A stretch of DNA of 64,000 nt. Origin: Spinacia oleracea. Lineage: Eukaryota > Streptophyta > Magnoliopsida > Caryophyllales > Amaranthaceae. Shown here piece by piece: positions 60,041 to 64,000 of this stretch; position 1 is the first letter of the stretch, and each line of letters opens with the position of its first letter. The position numbers were made by a program, and so were the translations under genes. Location: contig NC_079487.1 in NCBI RefSeq assembly GCF_020520425.1, positions 80,357,141 to 80,421,140 on the forward strand. The letters are read 5' to 3'. The notes beneath the pieces are model-generated. The model saw nothing but the letters and a program-made list of their open reading frames with translations, ran no database searches and was not told the origin of the DNA.

Positions 60041-60555
60041 GAACTACAGTGTTTTCACAGCTACACAACTAAGAGAATAACAACAACAAAAATGTCCAGG
60101 CCGGAATTTCGTGTGTCATGACAATTAAGAACCACTAACTTGAAAACGATAATTGCCCAACACACTACTTTCAAGCTATTTTAGGGTAACAGGTTCAAGT
60201 CACATAAATTTATGCCCAAAAATAATAATGAGTTGGAAAAGGCCTAGGAAAAGTATAAATCAAAGAAACTATGAAAATTAGTTATTCGTCAACGTCTCAT
60301 GGAAACGGAATAACTAGTGAGCAAAGACCGAGAATGTAATATCAAAGGATTATGAGTTTATGTGGTGTTATAACCAAACGCGTACCACGAACGATTATGA
60401 ACAAACCCTGCAAATACAATATAGACCAAATAGAACAAACAATAATAAAAGACACAAGTGTTTGTGAGGAAATTTAGATTTCATCCCCTCAAATATTATC
60501 GTATTATTAAATTCCTGCAAAATAATACAATATCTCCTCAATATTTACACTAATA
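60041..60555. other. Intergenic DNA without a supported gene
   Basis: No frame, terminal repeat or RNA gene was recognised. Confidence 0.5.
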
Positions 60556-60560
60556 TAAAC

Positions 60561-60587
60561 CTGGTCCACGCTAATTTAGCGTGGATC
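60561..60587. repeat. Perfect short palindrome
   Basis: TCCACGCTAA-T-TTAGCGTGGA, a 10-bp stem with a one-base centre. It lies about 50 bp before the directional motif array and could mark an element edge. Confidence 0.7.
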
Positions 60588-60635
60588 AGGGCAACGGAGT
60601 AATTTGTATGGGCAACATGTGTAATTGTGATTTTA

Positions 60636-62580
60636 AATAGTAACTATATGCGTATTACAGTAACTATGTGTTTTAAAGAGTTACTATGTGTTTTGTAGAG
60701 TTTCAATGCGATTTATGTCTATCCCACTTTATATACGTTTTAAACTTTTTTATTTTTCAAAATTTCAGACTACATTATGTTCATTTCTCTTCCTTTTCTC
60801 TCTCTTCATTTTCTCTCTATGCTTTTCAAAATTTAGCCCAAATTTCTAGATTTTGTTCGATTTTCTTCGTAATTATCTTATAATTCTTATAATTGGATCT
60901 ATTAGATGAGGAAAAATTGGAGGAAGTAGTAGATCAAGAAGGAGGTTCGTCGTTGCCGAAATCGAATTGAAGAATTTGTGCTCGTCTACAAATCTTCGCA
61001 AGAATTTTTAGAGATTACATCTCGGTTTGTTGTTTTTTAAAGAATTTTAAGTCTATTTTTATTTAAAATTGAAAATATTTGTTGTTTTGGAGAAATTAAT
61101 GTTTGTGTTTAACCGAAATATCGTTTTCACTTCGCGAATTCGATCAGTGACTTCACGATTTTAAATAATAACTACATGAGTAATACAGTAACTATATGGT
61201 TTAAAGAGGTACTATGTAAGTTTAATGGTTACTATATGTGTACAATAGTTACTATATTATTTTAATGGTTACTATATGTGTACAATAGTTATTATTTTGT
61301 TGATTGATTTGAAATTTTTGTTGTTTTGGGTTAGTGTTTCACATAGTTAGTATATAAATGATATAGTCACCTTTAATTTATGTTGCGAAATATTGTTTTT
61401 AATAGTCACCGGAATGTTCGTTGTGTTTATGTTAGTAGTAGTTTTTAGAGTAACTATTTTTTTAAAAGTTACTATAACTTTAAAACAGTAACTATATATG
61501 TGTTTAAAATAGTTACTATATTTTTTAGAAAGTTATTATAAGTTTAAAACAGTAACTATGTGTTTAAGATAGTTATTATGTTATGAACAGTTTATAGTAA
61601 GTTTTTGATAAATAATAGTTAATATACGATTACAGTATGTTTTTGTCCGCTTCTTAGATAGTGACTATATGATTATAATGGTTACTATATGTGTACAATA
61701 GTTACTATATTATAATAATAGTCACTATATGTTTTATTTAGTTATTATATGGTTTATATAGTTATTATATATTTGAAATAGGTACTATGTTTATTTTATC
61801 ATGATTTGTTACCATATGTTTATTTTCTTCCATAGTTACTATATTATTTATATAGTTACTATATGTTTGAAATATGTATTATGTTTATTTTATCATGATT
61901 TGTTACCATATGTTTATTTTCTTCAATAGGCATTGTATGTTTTATATAGTTATTATACGTTTGAAATAGGTACTATGTTAGTTTATTATGTTATGTGTAT
62001 GTTTTTTATGTTTATTCTACATTTTTAGTGATGTAGTTACTATATTATGGATTGAGTTACTATATTATTATCACACCAACTATATCTGCAACTTTGTGAC
62101 TAAATGACCATCAATAATATGTATAGGTACTATATCTTGTATTATAGTAACTATATGTTTGGTATAGTTTTTTATGTATACTATAATGTTACTTTTATGC
62201 TGTTTGTTGTCCTCTATGTTATTAGTATAAGACTTACTATGTTATAATCACAATAACTATATGATCATAACAATAACTATATCTGCAACCCTGCTCGTAT
62301 ATGACTATCATTAATATTAAGAGATATTATATCATGTATAAATAGTAACTATATGTTTTTAATAGTTACTATGTTATCATTACGTTCTTTTATGTTCTTT
62401 CTTTGTACTCTATGTTATTAGTAATAAAAGTGACTATGTTATTATGACAATAACTATATGACTATAACAATAACAATAACTATATCTGCAATTCTGCGAG
62501 TACCCATCGTTAATTCTAAGCGTTACTATATGATGCATAATAGAAACTATATGTTTTACATAGTTACTATATTATTTTTT
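60636..62580 (+). repeat. Dense directional array of AGTWACTATATG-like motifs
   Basis: The core AGTTACTATA or AGTAACTATAT, usually followed by TG or TT, appears more than twenty times exactly and many more times with one change, at irregular spacing. Nearly all copies are in the same direction. The spacing rules out a simple tandem satellite. Motif clusters of this kind occur in some Mutator-like (VANDAL) elements as targets of element-encoded anti-silencing proteins, and in CACTA ends as transposase sites. Which applies here is unknown. Confidence 0.7.
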
Positions 62581-62633
62581 TCATATTTAAATGTTAAATC
62601 ATTAACTTAGTTTAAATATTATTGATTCAGAAA

Positions 62634-62799
62634 TACAAAGATGATGCACCCAGAATTGAAGTCGTGCAAAGAATAAATTTTGCAAGGAAAACAAAAGCAT
62701 GAGAAGAAGAAATTCCTAACAACAATGGAAACCAAGGACGTGGTAGAGGAAGGAGAGGATGTGATAGTGGAAAAAAGAGACGTGGACGTGTCGATTAGT
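62634..62799 (+). pseudogene. Possible terminal exon after the motif array
   Basis: After a TTGATTCAG acceptor (62622-62630) an exon-like stretch reads YKDDAPRIEVVQRINFARKT and then stops. The same frame after that stop continues EEEIPNNNGNQGRGRGRRG and ends RGRVD-stop. A basic Gly/Arg-rich end is common in transposase and RNA-binding tails. I do not recognise the family. Confidence 0.35.
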
Positions 62800-62839
62800 A
62801 TTTTTTAGTTCAAAAATATTTGATTTTAACCTGGTTTAT

Positions 62840-64000
62840 TTAATAGAAGCAAATAATTAGAATGTCGTAGCTAAAACAACTAACCAAGTAGTTAATGTTT
62901 TCTTTATTACTGTTCAAGATTTTAACCTCCTTTTTTTTGTCTTTCCTTATGCAATCCTTCTATTTTTCCCCTTTTTTTTTTTGTAAGTATTTATTTATAT
63001 ATTAATCAAACTGTAAAAACAAAGGCTAAAAACAAACAAAGACACCTTGGAGAAGGCTCCCTAGGCTAAGAATCCAAACACTAGACACCGAACTCCAAAC
63101 CTTGGACTCTGAACTATTTTGCCCCTTTTGTTAAGGGGAAATAGTCAAATAGGTAACATTAGGTAGTAAATTTTATTAATAACCATAATAAAATCATGCA
63201 GTGAAGATTTAAGAATTTGTGTGTGGGCTTAACAGCAATAGAAATTAATATATTAGTCTAAGAATAATTTACAACGATTCATCTCAAAGGGAAAAAAAAA
63301 ATATTACAAGTGTATACAACGAGTTTTTATATGTCAAAAGAAATGTAATTTATTACAATTATATTGCCAAGTTGGAAAAAAGAATGACAAAACTACACTA
63401 TTTTTTAAAAAAAGTTGCATCTTTTTAATGCTTATAGGGCATATTGTTGTCAAATAATTAGACCCCTAAAAAATTTAATGAAATTAAACAATTATAAAAT
63501 ATAAAATACAGTACTAACATCTTATTACAAGAAAAAAAAAAAGAGCAAGAAAGAAAAAATGAAGACATCAGACAATGCTAAAGGAAAAAAATAAAGACAT
63601 ACTTTAGAATGCAAGAAACCTTGAAAATGAATGGTCATGGGTACAAAAAAAAAAAAAAAAACTAAAAAAGCTTTGATGAATGCGGGTATCAGGGATCGAA
63701 CACAACCCCTCCGCGTTCAAAAAGTAGCCTCTGCAAGGACATTTACCATTGAGCTACACCAATACATCATTGTTCTAAACGGACATTAAATAGATATATA
63801 CTAATATACAGTTTTCCAGATTTTCTTAATTTTTCTTTTTCCGGAAAAATAGGGGTCCCTTTGGTCCCCTCGAAGTACATGTAGGTCCGCCCCTACTATA
63901 TGACCTCTAAAGCATCTATATATCATATTGTTTATTTTATAATTTAATAATTGTTCTACAGCTAAAGTTACTTTTCTATGATACAGTTACTCTTTGGATA
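62840..64000. other. AT-rich DNA without a supported gene
   Basis: Poly-A and poly-T runs (for example 63642-63660) and no supported frame. The last 40 bases again hold AAGTTACTTTT and CAGTTACTC words like the preceding array, so the element may continue past the window. Confidence 0.5.
63684..63762 (-). repeat. tRNA-like sequence, probable SINE head
   Basis: The minus strand has GTGTAGCTCAATGGTAAATG (A box) and GGTTGTGTTCGATCCC (B box) about 40 bases apart. The acceptor stem does not pair well, so a working tRNA is unlikely. Confidence 0.4.

Noticed and set aside
60636..62580. CRISPR-like array
   Set aside because: Motifs are short, variable in spacing and sequence, without uniform spacers, in a plant nuclear context.
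63684..63762. Functional tRNA gene
   Set aside because: A and B boxes are present but the acceptor stem does not pair well; a SINE head is more likely.

Overview
The window is plant nuclear DNA. It has spliced plant genes with GT-AG introns, Ty1-copia and Ty3-gypsy LTR retrotransposons, Helitrons, and CACTA, Mutator-like, hAT, PIF/Harbinger and Stowaway-type DNA transposons. It is AT-rich and mostly nested transposon sequence. From remembered LTR sequences and the recurring 'tactccgta' words I infer a dicot, probably Caryophyllales (spinach, beet or quinoa group). That placement is an impression and was not searched.

Layout. 1-8097: copy A of a large non-autonomous LTR element (plus sense, 3' LTR at 6641-8097), inserted into the 3' LTR of a degenerate Ty3-gypsy chromovirus. 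8098-20040: that chromovirus on the minus strand (3' LTR, integrase, RNase H, RT, protease, gag and an extra ORF upstream of gag). It is broken by a Helitron (8286-10604, itself holding a CACTA MITE) and by a solo LTR with a perfect 5-bp duplication (13574-15640). 20951-22062: a second partial copy of the same element. 22063-23588: a CACTA-like fragment with long AT and CT microsatellites. 23589-40520: one copia-type LTR split three times, by copy B of the non-autonomous element (23647-34439, minus sense, both LTRs), by a Pack-CACTA (34845-39660) and by copy C (40521 onward). 42201-44053: another LTR of the chromovirus family. 44366-52820: nested PIF/Harbinger, Mutator-like, Helitron and hAT elements. 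53288-59376: the one clearly intact host gene, a Shaker-type AKT1-like K+ channel with 12 exons. 60600-62600: an array of a directional motif close to AGTWACTATATG.

The most unusual material is in the transposons. Copies A and B both carry, antisense to the element, a broken piece of a host YTH-domain (ECT-type m6A reader) coding sequence. Both also carry GC-rich double-palindrome modules scattered through the interior and repeated in variable number upstream of the LTR TATA box. The CACTA element carries fragments resembling a RIBA (riboflavin synthesis) exon and an AAMP-like WD40 gene, the latter with its intron. The chromovirus has an unrecognised acidic ORF upstream of gag whose frame is kept in two copies.

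Limits: all homology calls are from memory of protein families, boundaries are by eye, and no alignment or search was run.
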